The notes below the pieces were generated by a model that saw only the letters and a program-made list of their open reading frames with translations, made no database searches and was not told the origin of the DNA. A DNA stretch of 64,000 nt, taken from Pseudomonadota bacterium. Lineage in GTDB: Bacteria > Pseudomonadota > Alphaproteobacteria > Rhizobiales > Hyphomicrobiaceae. Shown here piece after piece: positions 42,951-52,395 of the stretch (the first letter of the stretch is position 1; every line of letters starts with the position of its first letter). The stretch covers positions 118,702 to 182,701 of the forward strand of contig JAEZRM010000149.1 of NCBI GenBank assembly GCA_023412805.1, given 5' to 3'. Made by a program: the position numbers and the translations under genes.

Positions 42951-42960
42951 CAATCTCTAT

Positions 42961-45900
42961 ATGAGATCCATTATGGTCACAAGCAGGCGCGACGGAGGCA
43001 GGACTCCGCTATCTCCCGAGGATGTACGGAGGATCCGTCTCAGTCTGGGTTTGTCGCAGGCTGAGGCAGGCGAATTGCTCGGGGGCGGCCCGCGAGCTTT
43101 TACGAAGTACGAGAACGGCAACATCAAGCCCTCGGCGTCCGTCTCAAACTTGTTGCGGTTGCTGGATGCCAAACCTGAAGCAGCAAGCACTTTGCTCGGG
43201 CGAAATCTGGCTCCTATGGCCGATCAGTCGCTGGGCCCACTTAAGGTAGGTGGCCAGCATGTGGCGGCTCTCAACGAGAGAAAGCTGGTGCTGCTCGTCC
43301 GAAAACTTCTGAATGCCGAGGCCCTGTCTGCGGGAATTGGCATGGATCGCCTTCGCGTCTCATCGAATGTAACGGAGCCCGACGGAGGCGAGGACGGGCG
43401 GATCGAGTGGTCCGGCGGCCCGGAGAGAACGAGGTTCTTACCGTCCCGGCTTAACCAATTTCAGATGAAGGCAACCGAGATTAGTCCGGCGGAAGCAGGA
43501 GAAGAGGTTATCGACGCAGCAGGCCGGGTGAAAACGATGGTTGCTGATGTCCTGTCGCGGGGCGGCACCTACGTGATGATGTGTGGCCGTCGGTACACGA
43601 CGAAGAAAGTGGAGATGCGAAGCGCTGCACTTCGCAAGCGGCTGTCGCAAGCTGGCCTGCACGTGCCGCAAAGCCAGCTGCAGTTCAGAGATGCGGATCA
43701 AATCGCCGACTGGATTAATACGCATCCAGCTGTGGCCGCTTGGGTGCTGCAGGAGACCCAGCCTGGCCTTGTTGGTCCTTTTCGTGATTGGACTCACTGG
43801 GCGGGCCGCCATGAGCACGATAGCTCGCCTTTGATTCACGACGACCGCCTTGAGGCGTTCCAGAAGTCTTTGCGTCGGCTTGTTGTGCCGGAGCGGGGAG
43901 TTGCTCGTGTCGTCGGCCTCTCGGGACGTGGGAAGTCGCGTCTGACGCTTGAAGCTTTGGCGCCAACTCCTGATGAGGATGAGTCGAACGTCAGGCTGTG
44001 CGACTTGGTTTTGTATGCGGTGGAGGCTGAGGCGGGGGCGGAAACGATCAAGACCATAGTGCAGGGCCTCGCCGACTCCGGTCTGCGAGCAATTATCGTT
44101 GTCGATCGTTGCCCGCAGGATAGCCATAGGGATTTGGCCGCAATGGTGATGCGGTCAGGAAGCCGGCTCTCACTGGTGACGATCGATCACGACGCGCCCC
44201 AGGGAAGACCACTTCCTGAAGATACATTGCTTGTTGGAGAAGCACCCAAGGCGGTTATCGAGGGTATGCTCCAACGCAACGCGCCGCGGGCATCCGACGC
44301 AGATTTCCCCCGACTTGTACGCTTGGCCAGCGGCTTCCCTCAGTTGGCGCGATTGATCGGCGACGCATGGCTTCAAGACGTTGGTATTGCTTCGGCGTCT
44401 GACACAGTTCTATTCAATCGCATTCTGCTCGGTCGAGATCGAGACGATGCGGCGCTCATCGAAAATTCGGCAATGTTACTCAGCACCTTCGGTCTCGTAG
44501 GGATAAAGGCACCGCTTGATCAGGTTAATGAGCTCGCACGGTTCAGCGCCGGCCATTCTGCAGGGCAGGTTCGTAGCGCCATCGATGACCTCGTATCGAG
44601 AGGTGTCGCTCAAGTGCGGGGGCGGCTGGTAGCCCTTCAACCAAGGCCGCTCGCGTTGCACCTCGCCGAGAAGCAGTGGCGACGCTGGGATAGCTCGACT
44701 TGGGATGAGGTCCTGTTCGGACCCGTTGATCCGAAACTTCGGATTCAAGCCAGTGAGCAGCTGGCGATGCTAAATGATAGGCCGATTAGTTCTTTGGTTG
44801 CACAACGCGTGTGCCGCTACGACGGACCGATAGCGTCAATCGAAGCGCTGTGCTCCGACGGTAACGCCGAGGTGATCTCGTCGTTGGCCGAAGTGGACGC
44901 AGAGGTCGTAGTTTCACTGCTCGAGAGGCACTTATCGAGTGCGTCGTTGGAAGTGCTTCGAGAGGTGTCAGGCGATGCGCGGCGGCACCTGGTGGAAGCG
45001 CTGGCGAAGGTGGCCTTTGTATCAGACACTTTCGAGCGCGGTGCATCGCTGATGTTTAAGCTTGCTCAAGCGGAGAATGAAAGCTGGGGCAACAACGCGA
45101 GCGGCATGTTCAAAGCACTGTTCCCTGTATACCTCGGAAATACCGAAGCCGGATTTGAAGACCGCATTCGCGTAATTGATGACGTACTAAAATCGAGCGG
45201 TGTGGAGTGCCAAGATCTTGCCTTGAGTGCACTCCTGGCGGGCGCCAAGGCCGATGGCTTCAGTCGCGCCGTTGGCGTCGAAATCCACGGCGTTCGTCCT
45301 GCATTGAAGCCATGGATGCCGAGTGGCCCAGGGGAGGCTCGGCAGTATGTGCGAGAGTGCGGTAGCCGACTCGCGAAGCTTGCGCTCGCGCCCGATGAGC
45401 GAGGAGAAAGAGCTCGCAGCGAACTCGCTGGTCTTTTCCGCAGCTACATTGCAGCCGGCCTATTGGACGACGTTGAGCGGTGGGTCCGGGAGGTCTCGGT
45501 GACTTATTCATATTGGCCCGAGGCGCTGACGACGCTGGGCGATGTCCTGCAGTACGATATAGCGGACCATCCTGAGGCGGACGTTAGGCGCGTACAAGGT
45601 CTCGTTGCGGAGCTACGGCCGAGCGATATCGCCTCCAAAGTGCGCTTCCTGATCACGGATATGCCGTGGGACTATCCGATCGACGAGAAGTTGGGGTTCG
45701 AAGATCGGCGGAAGCGGCAGGCGGAGGTAATCGACGAACTCGCGAGCGAGCTGCTCGGCAATACGCAGCAGTTGCTGGCATTCTTCCCCTCACTAAGTGT
45801 TGGCAATCAAAGAATGTCGGTCGAGTTCGGGCGCGTGATAGCGAGCAAGGCCGATGATGCTCTCGCGCTCCGCAAGCCCATCATAGATGCGTTGCTTATG

Positions 45901-47028
45901 GCACCAGCTGAGAATCGAAATTTTGGACTCTTAGTGGGATTCATGTGGGGGCTGGCTGAGCGAGAGCCTGACGCTTTTGAGGAGATGAAGCGTCAAGCAT
46001 CGATGTCTGGCGACCTGGCGCCTGCTCTTGCTCTATCGACCTCATACGCAGGCATTTCGTCAGGCGATGTAGAGCTAATGTGCCGGTCTATCTCAAGTGG
46101 GCACATGCCGGCGTTTGCTCTTAGGTCGTGGGCTGGTGGCGGCCAGTTGGCCGTGTTGCCGCCCGCGGTTGTGGCGCCGCTTTTCGATCTATTGTTTGCG
46201 ACCTCGTCTCGCATGTACGCAATCGGAGTGGAGCTCTTGGGGATGTATTTTTTTCGGCAGGCCGATCGTCTGGAGAGCTTGCGCCCGCAGCTCAAGCTTA
46301 TGGCAGCCAACATGAAGCTTGCCGAGCGCCATCCATATGGCTCGCATATGGACCAGCATCACTCAACTGAGGCGATACGTTGGCTTCTCAATAAGGGCAG
46401 CGATGATAGAGATGCAGCAGCGATTGCTCTAATTCTCGCGCAGCATCTGGCTGACGATCCCATCGAGTTGGGTAAGCAGTATATTCGGCCTCATTTACCC
46501 GGCTTGTTCTCGAAGTTCGCACACATCGTCTGGCCGGTCATCGGGCAGGCAATCGTTTCTGACAAAGCGAATCAATGGCGCTTACGGAATGTGCTCGGAG
46601 ATGCCTTTGCAATTGACGATGAGAAGCAGTCCCTGATTGCCCAATTACCCGCTGATATGCTCTTCGCTTGGTGTCATGCGCACCCCGAAGTTGCGCCCGC
46701 TTTCTTAGCCGGCATAATTAGCGTGCTCAAACGCGACAATTCAAATGGAGCGCCGCCTCAGCTCGATCCGCTTGCTCGCCGACTCTTGGACGAGTTTGGC
46801 GATCGCGAGGATGTGCTCGCTGCATTGAATAGCAATATGTATACCTTCGGTTGGTCTGGTTCAGTCGGAGACTACTACCAACAATACATCGAGCCCATGA
46901 GAAGCTTGGCCAGTCACCCTATCGGCGCGGTGCGACGCTGGTCGAATAGGGTGTTGGTAGCGATGCAGCGAGAGATTGATCTTGCTCGGGACGAGAATGA
47001 AGAGAGGAAGGCTTCGTGGGGAGAGTAG
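42961..47028 (+). CDS. giant HTH - PD-(D/E)XK nuclease - P-loop NTPase fusion, candidate defence protein
   Basis: This is a 1355-residue protein. An MqsA-like HTH opens it (about 17-70, RLSLGLSQAEAGELLGGGP, then TKYENGNIKPSAS). Residues about 95-230 resemble a PD-(D/E)XK nuclease, with acidic EPDGGEDGRIEW (139-150) and QFQMKATE with Q168 and K170. A P-loop NTPase follows: Walker A GLSGRGKS (319-326) and Walker B AIIVVDR (377-383). The remaining 900 residues are helical with no clear catalytic motif, suitable for target sensing as in STAND/Avs-type immunity proteins. Start alternatives are the ATG at 42973 and an in-frame TTG at 42928 that has GGAGG ten bases ahead. It heads the defence block beside hsdR. 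The domain labels after the HTH are inference. Confidence 0.72.
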   Translation: MRSIMVTSRRDGGRTPLSPEDVRRIRLSLGLSQAEAGELLGGGPRAFTKYENGNIKPSASVSNLLRLLDAKPEAASTLLGRNLAPMADQSLGPLKVGGQHVAALNERKLVLLVRKLLNAEALSAGIGMDRLRVSSNVTEPDGGEDGRIEWSGGPERTRFLPSRLNQFQMKATEISPAEAGEEVIDAAGRVKTMVADVLSRGGTYVMMCGRRYTTKKVEMRSAALRKRLSQAGLHVPQSQLQFRDADQIADWINTHPAVAAWVLQETQPGLVGPFRDWTHWAGRHEHDSSPLIHDDRLEAFQKSLRRLVVPERGVARVVGLSGRGKSRLTLEALAPTPDEDESNVRLCDLVLYAVEAEAGAETIKTIVQGLADSGLRAIIVVDRCPQDSHRDLAAMVMRSGSRLSLVTIDHDAPQGRPLPEDTLLVGEAPKAVIEGMLQRNAPRASDADFPRLVRLASGFPQLARLIGDAWLQDVGIASASDTVLFNRILLGRDRDDAALIENSAMLLSTFGLVGIKAPLDQVNELARFSAGHSAGQVRSAIDDLVSRGVAQVRGRLVALQPRPLALHLAEKQWRRWDSSTWDEVLFGPVDPKLRIQASEQLAMLNDRPISSLVAQRVCRYDGPIASIEALCSDGNAEVISSLAEVDAEVVVSLLERHLSSASLEVLREVSGDARRHLVEALAKVAFVSDTFERGASLMFKLAQAENESWGNNASGMFKALFPVYLGNTEAGFEDRIRVIDDVLKSSGVECQDLALSALLAGAKADGFSRAVGVEIHGVRPALKPWMPSGPGEARQYVRECGSRLAKLALAPDERGERARSELAGLFRSYIAAGLLDDVERWVREVSVTYSYWPEALTTLGDVLQYDIADHPEADVRRVQGLVAELRPSDIASKVRFLITDMPWDYPIDEKLGFEDRRKRQAEVIDELASELLGNTQQLLAFFPSLSVGNQRMSVEFGRVIASKADDALALRKPIIDALLMAPAENRNFGLLVGFMWGLAEREPDAFEEMKRQASMSGDLAPALALSTSYAGISSGDVELMCRSISSGHMPAFALRSWAGGGQLAVLPPAVVAPLFDLLFATSSRMYAIGVELLGMYFFRQADRLESLRPQLKLMAANMKLAERHPYGSHMDQHHSTEAIRWLLNKGSDDRDAAAIALILAQHLADDPIELGKQYIRPHLPGLFSKFAHIVWPVIGQAIVSDKANQWRLRNVLGDAFAIDDEKQSLIAQLPADMLFAWCHAHPEVAPAFLAGIISVLKRDNSNGAPPQLDPLARRLLDEFGDREDVLAALNSNMYTFGWSGSVGDYYQQYIEPMRSLASHPIGAVRRWSNRVLVAMQREIDLARDENEERKASWGE

Positions 47029-47512
47029 ACTTCTTGAGTAGGTGTCGCGTCGTGCCAACGGCCCCTTCCAGTAGCTGACAAGCAAAAACGCGACCTGGAA
47101 GGACCGAGAACTGTCGTCTCGAAACATGGACTGAGTGCATGGGGCGAGCGCGTAACTTCGGTCCTCAAGGGTGCTACGACCACATGCGAATTCGCAAGTG
47201 TCAGTAGACCCATCGCGATTAGTCGATAGGCGCAAGAAAGCCACAACGCACCGAGCGTTTTGTTACTACCATCTCACGTCGGCGCTCCCTACGGGAGGGG
47301 CGGGACGCCGGGACGCCGGAATTTAACTCGCCTTTTCAATAACTTGATCAACTCGCCGTAGCGGACTTGATACCAGTCCTTGATACCACCCGCAACATGT
47401 TGTTGAACCCAGAAGTGCTGCGCGATGGAGTTCTCGACCAACTCTCTTTCGCCGTGTACTTCACTCTTAGTGAACGGCAATGCAATTTGCGAGGCCCCCG
47501 GGGGGATCAGGG
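47029..47512. other. intergenic, no firm gene
   Basis: These 484 bases separate the giant HTH protein from hsdR. A reverse-strand frame at 47289-47480 (63 codons, TTG start) has protein-like composition (VENSIAQHFWVQQHVAGG) but no ribosome site, and may be a gene remnant. A short tandem of GGGACGCC lies near 47300-47320. Confidence 0.35.
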
Positions 47513-50500
47513 ATGCTCGCCAGCACCAACTTCAGTTTCCTGAGTGCCCATGACGCGCGGCTCGCGCAACTTGCGATGCTGGCGGAGCGCTACTTTCGTG
47601 AAGATCCGCCCACTTCGATTTTCAAACTTCGACAGTTTGCCGAGCTGCTCTCCAAGCAGATTGCTGCACGACATGCGGTGTACTTGGGAGAGCGGGAGAC
47701 GTTTGACGGCCTCCTCCGTCGGCTTGGATATGAGCGGATCATTCCCAAAGAAGTGGCCGATGTTTTTCACGCCCTGCGCATGGTGGGCAATGACGCAGCC
47801 CATGCGATCAAGGGCACTCACTCCGAAGCTCTGACTGCTCTCAAGCTCGCCCGACAATTGGGCATCTGGTTTCATCGAACATACGGCAGAGATCCGAATG
47901 CCAAGTTCGGGCCGTTCGTGCCGCCGTCTGAGCCAGTAGATGCCACGACAGCACTCAGGGACGAAATCTCCGCCCTTAAACAGAAAGTCGCCGAGAGTGA
48001 AAGCGCGGTGGCTCGCGCGTTACGTGAGGCAGAGGAACACGCCCGCTTCCGCGAAACGGTAGAGCAACGACTTACCAGAGAGGCCGAGGAACGCGCAGTT
48101 TGGGAAAAGCTTGCGGAGGAGACAGAGGCGGCACGAGCCGAGGTTGCGGCACAGCTCGCCGCCCTGCAAGTGGCTGCGGAAGCGGCTCCCCGACAGGCCA
48201 CTGCAGAACTCATTGAGCTGGGTGCAGCAGCCTCCGAGAAAATCGACCTCGATGAGGCGGATACCCGCGCCCTTATTGACCAGCAGCTTCGGGACGCTGA
48301 TTGGGAGGCGGACACCAAGTCTCTGCGGCGCGGCCTTGGAACCCGTCCAGTCAAGGGGCGAAATCTCGCCATCGCCGAATGGCCGACCGCGAGCGGCCCT
48401 GCCGACTACGCCCTCTTCGTTGGCACAACCCTTGTCGGTTTTGTCGAGGCCAAGCGTCAGCGGAAGAATGTCGCCGCCGCCTTGGGCCAAGCCGAGCGTT
48501 ACTCGACCAGCATCACGGCATCAGCAGACTTCGAGTTCGCTGGTGGACCGTGGCTGGAACACCGCGCCCCATTCGTGTTCGCCGCGAACGGCCGCGCCTA
48601 TCTCAAACAGCTGGAGACGGCGAGCGGCATTTGGTTCAGGGACGCGCGAAGAGCCGCCAATCACAGTCGCGCCCTCGTGAACTGGCCAACTCCGAAGGGG
48701 CTCGCTGGGCTCCTGGAGGTCGATCAGGATCGGGCGCACTCTCAGCTTAAGGAGATGGGCTTCAACTTTGGCTTCCCGCTCCGACCCTACCAGAGGCGAG
48801 CAATTGAGGCTGTCGAGACGGCGATTGCTGATGGCCGCCGTGAAATGCTGGTTGCCATGGCCACGGGCACCGGCAAAACCAAGCTGGCCATCGGGATGCT
48901 GTATCGCCTACTCGCATCGAAGCGCTTCCGGCGTGTCTGCTTCGTCGTTGACCGCTCGGCGCTCGGGGAACAGACGGAAAACGAGTTCTCGACCACTAAG
49001 CTGATCGGTCCCAGCGCGTTCGCTGACATCTTCGGCCTCAAAGGGCTTGAGCACACCACGCCTGAAGATGAAACGAAGGTCCACATCTGCACGATCCAAG
49101 GTCTCGTAAAGCGCGTGTTGTATGCTGCCGATACCTCCGACGCTCCCCCAATCGACCAATACGATCTTCTGGTGATCGACGAGTGCCATCGAGGCTACCT
49201 TCTCGATCGCGAGATGTCGGATACAGAACTGGGCTTCCGCGGTGAGGACGACTACATCTCCAAGTATCGCCGCGTTCTCGACTACTTCGATGCCGTCAAG
49301 ATCGGCCTGACGGCGACACCGGCCCTCCATACAACGGAGATCTTCGGTGAGCCGATCTTCAAGTATTCCTACAGAGAGGCTGTGGTTGAAGGTTACCTGA
49401 TTGATCACGAGCCCCCTGTTAGGATCGACACCGCACTTTCCCAGCAGGGGATCGGCTTCTCGGCGGGGGAGCAGATTGAGTACCTCGTTCCATTGACGGG
49501 TGAGATTTCATCGGCCAAGTTGCCGGACGAGCTTCACTTCGACGTTGAGCAGTTCAACAGGCAAGTCATCACCGAGCCATTCAATCGGGCAGTTGCTCGG
49601 GAACTCGCGCGGCACATCGATCCGGCTTTACCGGGCAAGACCTTGATCTTCGCGGTCACGGATGCCCACGCGGACATCGTGGTCCAGGCGATCAAGGACG
49701 CGTTCGCAGAGACTTACGGTGAAATCGATGATGCCGCCGTGCGGAAGATCACCGGCAGCGTTCCTGGCGTGAAAGGGCTGATCCGCTCATTCCGCAACGA
49801 CGCCAATCCGAAGATCGCTGTCACCGTCGATTTGCTGACCACAGGCATCGACGTCCCCTCGATCACCAACCTCGTGTTCCAGAGGCGCGTCAACAGCCGC
49901 ATCCTCTACGATCAGATGATCGGCCGGGCCACACGGCGGTGCGACGAGATCAGCAAGGAGGTGTTCCGGATCTTCGACGCCGTTGACCTCTACCGCCAGC
50001 TTCAGAATGTTACGGAGATGAAGCCCGTCGTCGTCAACCCTTCGACGACATTCGAACAGCTCATCGACGATCTTCTCCGAGCCGATGACGCTTCGCAGCA
50101 GGATCTTGTCCGTCAGGAGCTTGCCGTGAAGCTCCGCCGCAAGCTGAAGAAGCTGGCCGACGAGCAGCGTGAGCAGTTCGAGGCCTTCGCTGGCGAGACA
50201 CCTGAAGACACGTTGAAGCGCATTCTGGAGAGCGATCCTTCAGATCTTGCCGCGTGGGCGTCTACGAGAACGGGGATCGGTCCCATCCTGGATTGGCAAA
50301 GCAGTGGCTCATCGCCCCGCGCCATTCCGATCTCCCAGCACGCCGACGAAGTCGTGGCGGTTACGCGCGGCTATGGCAAGGACGCCAACGGCAACGACAT
50401 CAGCCGCCCTGAAGACTTCCTCGACAGCTTCTCGGCCTTCGTGCGCGATCCAGCCAACATGAACCTCATCGCTGCCCTCAACGTGGTTGTGCAACGGCCG

Positions 50501-50917
50501 CGGGATCTCACTCGTGAGGACCTCAAGTCCCTCCGTCTGGCCCTTGATCAGCGTGGCTTCAGCGAGGCGAGCCTGCGTCGCGCCTGGGCTGATGCCAAGA
50601 ACCAGGACATCGCCGCCTCGATCATCGGCTTCGTGCGTCAGGCGGCCCTCGGAGACCCACTGATCCCCTACGCCGACCGTGTTCGCGGAGCCATGCAGCG
50701 CATCCTTTCCGGTGCGACTTGGACGGATCCACAGAAGAGGTGGCTGCGTCGTATTGGAGAACAGATCGAGAGGGAGATTGTGGTAGATCGAGCGGCGCTC
50801 GATGCCGAGCCGTTTAGCGCGGATGGCGGCTTCGCCCGCTTGAACAAGGTATTTGACGGCGAACTCGAAGCGCTGCTGGCAGGCATCAACGAAGAACTGT
50901 GGAGGAAGACGGGCTAA
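47513..50917 (+). CDS. hsdR: type I restriction enzyme, R (motor and nuclease) subunit
   Basis: This 1134-residue protein begins with a DUF4145-like helical region and a long coiled coil (about 145-235). A PD-(D/E)XK nuclease core follows in FVGTTLVGFVEAKRQ (E312, K314). The superfamily 2 helicase motor has Walker A MATGTGKTKLA (A450-T456), the DECH box (D556), GLTATPA and TGIDVPSITNLVF. It translocates and cuts unmodified DNA as part of the HsdR2M2S complex. The ATG at 47513 is chosen because it has a purine-rich GGGGGGA site ahead; a start at 47480 is possible. Its stop overlaps the hsdM start by one base. Confidence 0.94.
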   Translation: MLASTNFSFLSAHDARLAQLAMLAERYFREDPPTSIFKLRQFAELLSKQIAARHAVYLGERETFDGLLRRLGYERIIPKEVADVFHALRMVGNDAAHAIKGTHSEALTALKLARQLGIWFHRTYGRDPNAKFGPFVPPSEPVDATTALRDEISALKQKVAESESAVARALREAEEHARFRETVEQRLTREAEERAVWEKLAEETEAARAEVAAQLAALQVAAEAAPRQATAELIELGAAASEKIDLDEADTRALIDQQLRDADWEADTKSLRRGLGTRPVKGRNLAIAEWPTASGPADYALFVGTTLVGFVEAKRQRKNVAAALGQAERYSTSITASADFEFAGGPWLEHRAPFVFAANGRAYLKQLETASGIWFRDARRAANHSRALVNWPTPKGLAGLLEVDQDRAHSQLKEMGFNFGFPLRPYQRRAIEAVETAIADGRREMLVAMATGTGKTKLAIGMLYRLLASKRFRRVCFVVDRSALGEQTENEFSTTKLIGPSAFADIFGLKGLEHTTPEDETKVHICTIQGLVKRVLYAADTSDAPPIDQYDLLVIDECHRGYLLDREMSDTELGFRGEDDYISKYRRVLDYFDAVKIGLTATPALHTTEIFGEPIFKYSYREAVVEGYLIDHEPPVRIDTALSQQGIGFSAGEQIEYLVPLTGEISSAKLPDELHFDVEQFNRQVITEPFNRAVARELARHIDPALPGKTLIFAVTDAHADIVVQAIKDAFAETYGEIDDAAVRKITGSVPGVKGLIRSFRNDANPKIAVTVDLLTTGIDVPSITNLVFQRRVNSRILYDQMIGRATRRCDEISKEVFRIFDAVDLYRQLQNVTEMKPVVVNPSTTFEQLIDDLLRADDASQQDLVRQELAVKLRRKLKKLADEQREQFEAFAGETPEDTLKRILESDPSDLAAWASTRTGIGPILDWQSSGSSPRAIPISQHADEVVAVTRGYGKDANGNDISRPEDFLDSFSAFVRDPANMNLIAALNVVVQRPRDLTREDLKSLRLALDQRGFSEASLRRAWADAKNQDIAASIIGFVRQAALGDPLIPYADRVRGAMQRILSGATWTDPQKRWLRRIGEQIEREIVVDRAALDAEPFSADGGFARLNKVFDGELEALLAGINEELWRKTG

Positions 50918-52395
50918 TGGCCACCACGACGGACATCGTCGCCAAGCTTTGGTCCCTCTGCCACGTCCTGCGCGACGATGGCGTGACCTATAACGAGTAT
51001 GTCACCGAGCTGACTTACCTACTGTTCCTGAAAATGCTTGAAGAGACCGGGAAGGAGGAGCGCCTTCCCAGCGCCTACCGTTGGGCCGATCTCGCTAAGC
51101 GCGAGGGCATCGACCAGCTCGACTACTACAAGCAGCTACTGCTCGACCTCGGCAAGCCGGACATCACAGACACGCTGGTCCGAGCGATCTTCACCGATGC
51201 CCAGACGCGCCTCCGCAAGCCTACAAACCTCAAGGCACTGACCACCAGTATCGACCAACTGGATTGGTTCTCCGCCCGCGAAGAAGGCCTGGGCAAGCTT
51301 TACGAAGGACTGCTGGAGAAGAACGCCGCCGACAAGAAGTCCGGCGCGGGCCAGTACTTTACTCCGCGCCCTCTGATCGACTGCATTGTCCGGCTCATGC
51401 AGCCCCAGCCCGGAGAAGTGATACAGGATCCGGCAGCTGGAACTGCGGGCTTCCTTGTGGCAGCCGACCGCTACATCAAGGATCACACCGACGACCTTTA
51501 CAGGCTGCCAAAGGGGACGACCGCGCATTTCCAGCGTCATAGCGCCTTTGTCGGCGCAGAGCTGGTCCCAGACACGCACCGGCTTTGCATGATGAACATG
51601 CTCCTCCACGGCATCGAAGGCGGCGTAGAGCTGGTGGACACGCTTTCACCCGATGGCGAGAGTATGCCGAAGGCCGATCTGGTTTTAACGAACCCGCCCT
51701 TCGGCACTAAGAAGGGTGGCGGGCGCCCAACGCGCTCCGACTTCTCGGTGACGGCAGACACGTCGAACAAGCAGCTTGCTTTCATCGAACATATCGTTCG
51801 CGCTCTCAAGCCAGGCGGTCGGGCGGCGCTGGTAGTACCGGACAACGTGCTGTTCGAGGACAATACCGGACGACGGCTGCGCAAGTGGCTGATGGATCTC
51901 TGCAGTTTGCACACCATCCTGCGCCTACCGACAGGCATCTTCTATGCGCAGGGCGTGAAGACCAACGTGCTCTTCTTCCAGCGGGGCAAGAGCGACAGCG
52001 GCAATACGAAGGAAGTCTGGGTGTACGACCTCCGCGCCAACATGCCTGCATTCGGCAAGACAAGACCGCTCGCGATCGCGGATTTCGCGGATTTCGAGAA
52101 TGCCTATGGCAAAGATCCGAATGCCCACACGAAGCGGAAGGACCTCGGCGCCGAGAGGCGTTGGCGCTGCTTCACGCGCGAGGACATCGCCGCCCGCAAC
52201 GACAACCTCGACATCGCGTGGCTACGTGACACTGAAACCGAGGCGGAGGAAGCATTAACCGAGCCCGAGGACATTGCGGCGGCCATCATCGGACACCTCA
52301 AGGCAGCGCTTAGCGAAATCGAGGCACTAAGCGAGGAGCTTGAGCCAAACGGCGAAACAGATGCTGCAAGCTCCGTTGCGGAGGCGGCGGAATGA
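50917..52395 (+). CDS. hsdM: type I restriction-modification system, M (adenine methyltransferase) subunit
   Basis: This 492-residue N6-adenine methyltransferase has an HsdM N-terminal helical domain (LWSLCHVLRDDGVTYNEYV), SAM-binding motif I in DPAAGTAGFLVAADRY (from D171) and catalytic NPPFGTK (N259). The TAATG overlap with hsdR and a four-base overlap with hsdS show a single coupled operon. With HsdS it methylates the recognition site and protects host DNA. Confidence 0.96.
   Translation: MATTTDIVAKLWSLCHVLRDDGVTYNEYVTELTYLLFLKMLEETGKEERLPSAYRWADLAKREGIDQLDYYKQLLLDLGKPDITDTLVRAIFTDAQTRLRKPTNLKALTTSIDQLDWFSAREEGLGKLYEGLLEKNAADKKSGAGQYFTPRPLIDCIVRLMQPQPGEVIQDPAAGTAGFLVAADRYIKDHTDDLYRLPKGTTAHFQRHSAFVGAELVPDTHRLCMMNMLLHGIEGGVELVDTLSPDGESMPKADLVLTNPPFGTKKGGGRPTRSDFSVTADTSNKQLAFIEHIVRALKPGGRAALVVPDNVLFEDNTGRRLRKWLMDLCSLHTILRLPTGIFYAQGVKTNVLFFQRGKSDSGNTKEVWVYDLRANMPAFGKTRPLAIADFADFENAYGKDPNAHTKRKDLGAERRWRCFTREDIAARNDNLDIAWLRDTETEAEEALTEPEDIAAAIIGHLKAALSEIEALSEELEPNGETDAASSVAEAAE

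Larger units (their letters stand above)
42618..42960. other. intergenic holding the left island boundary and the HTH-protein control region
   Basis: These 343 bases separate the chromosomal glycosyltransferase from the first island gene. They contain the 18-bp repeat of the tRNA-Phe 3' end at 42745-42762, a GGAGGAAA site at 42913 and a perfect dyad at 42933-42950. No other gene is evident. Confidence 0.6.

Noticed and set aside
47289..47480. 63-codon reverse-strand frame before hsdR
   Set aside because: Protein-like composition but a TTG start without ribosome site; kept only as a note on the intergenic entry.
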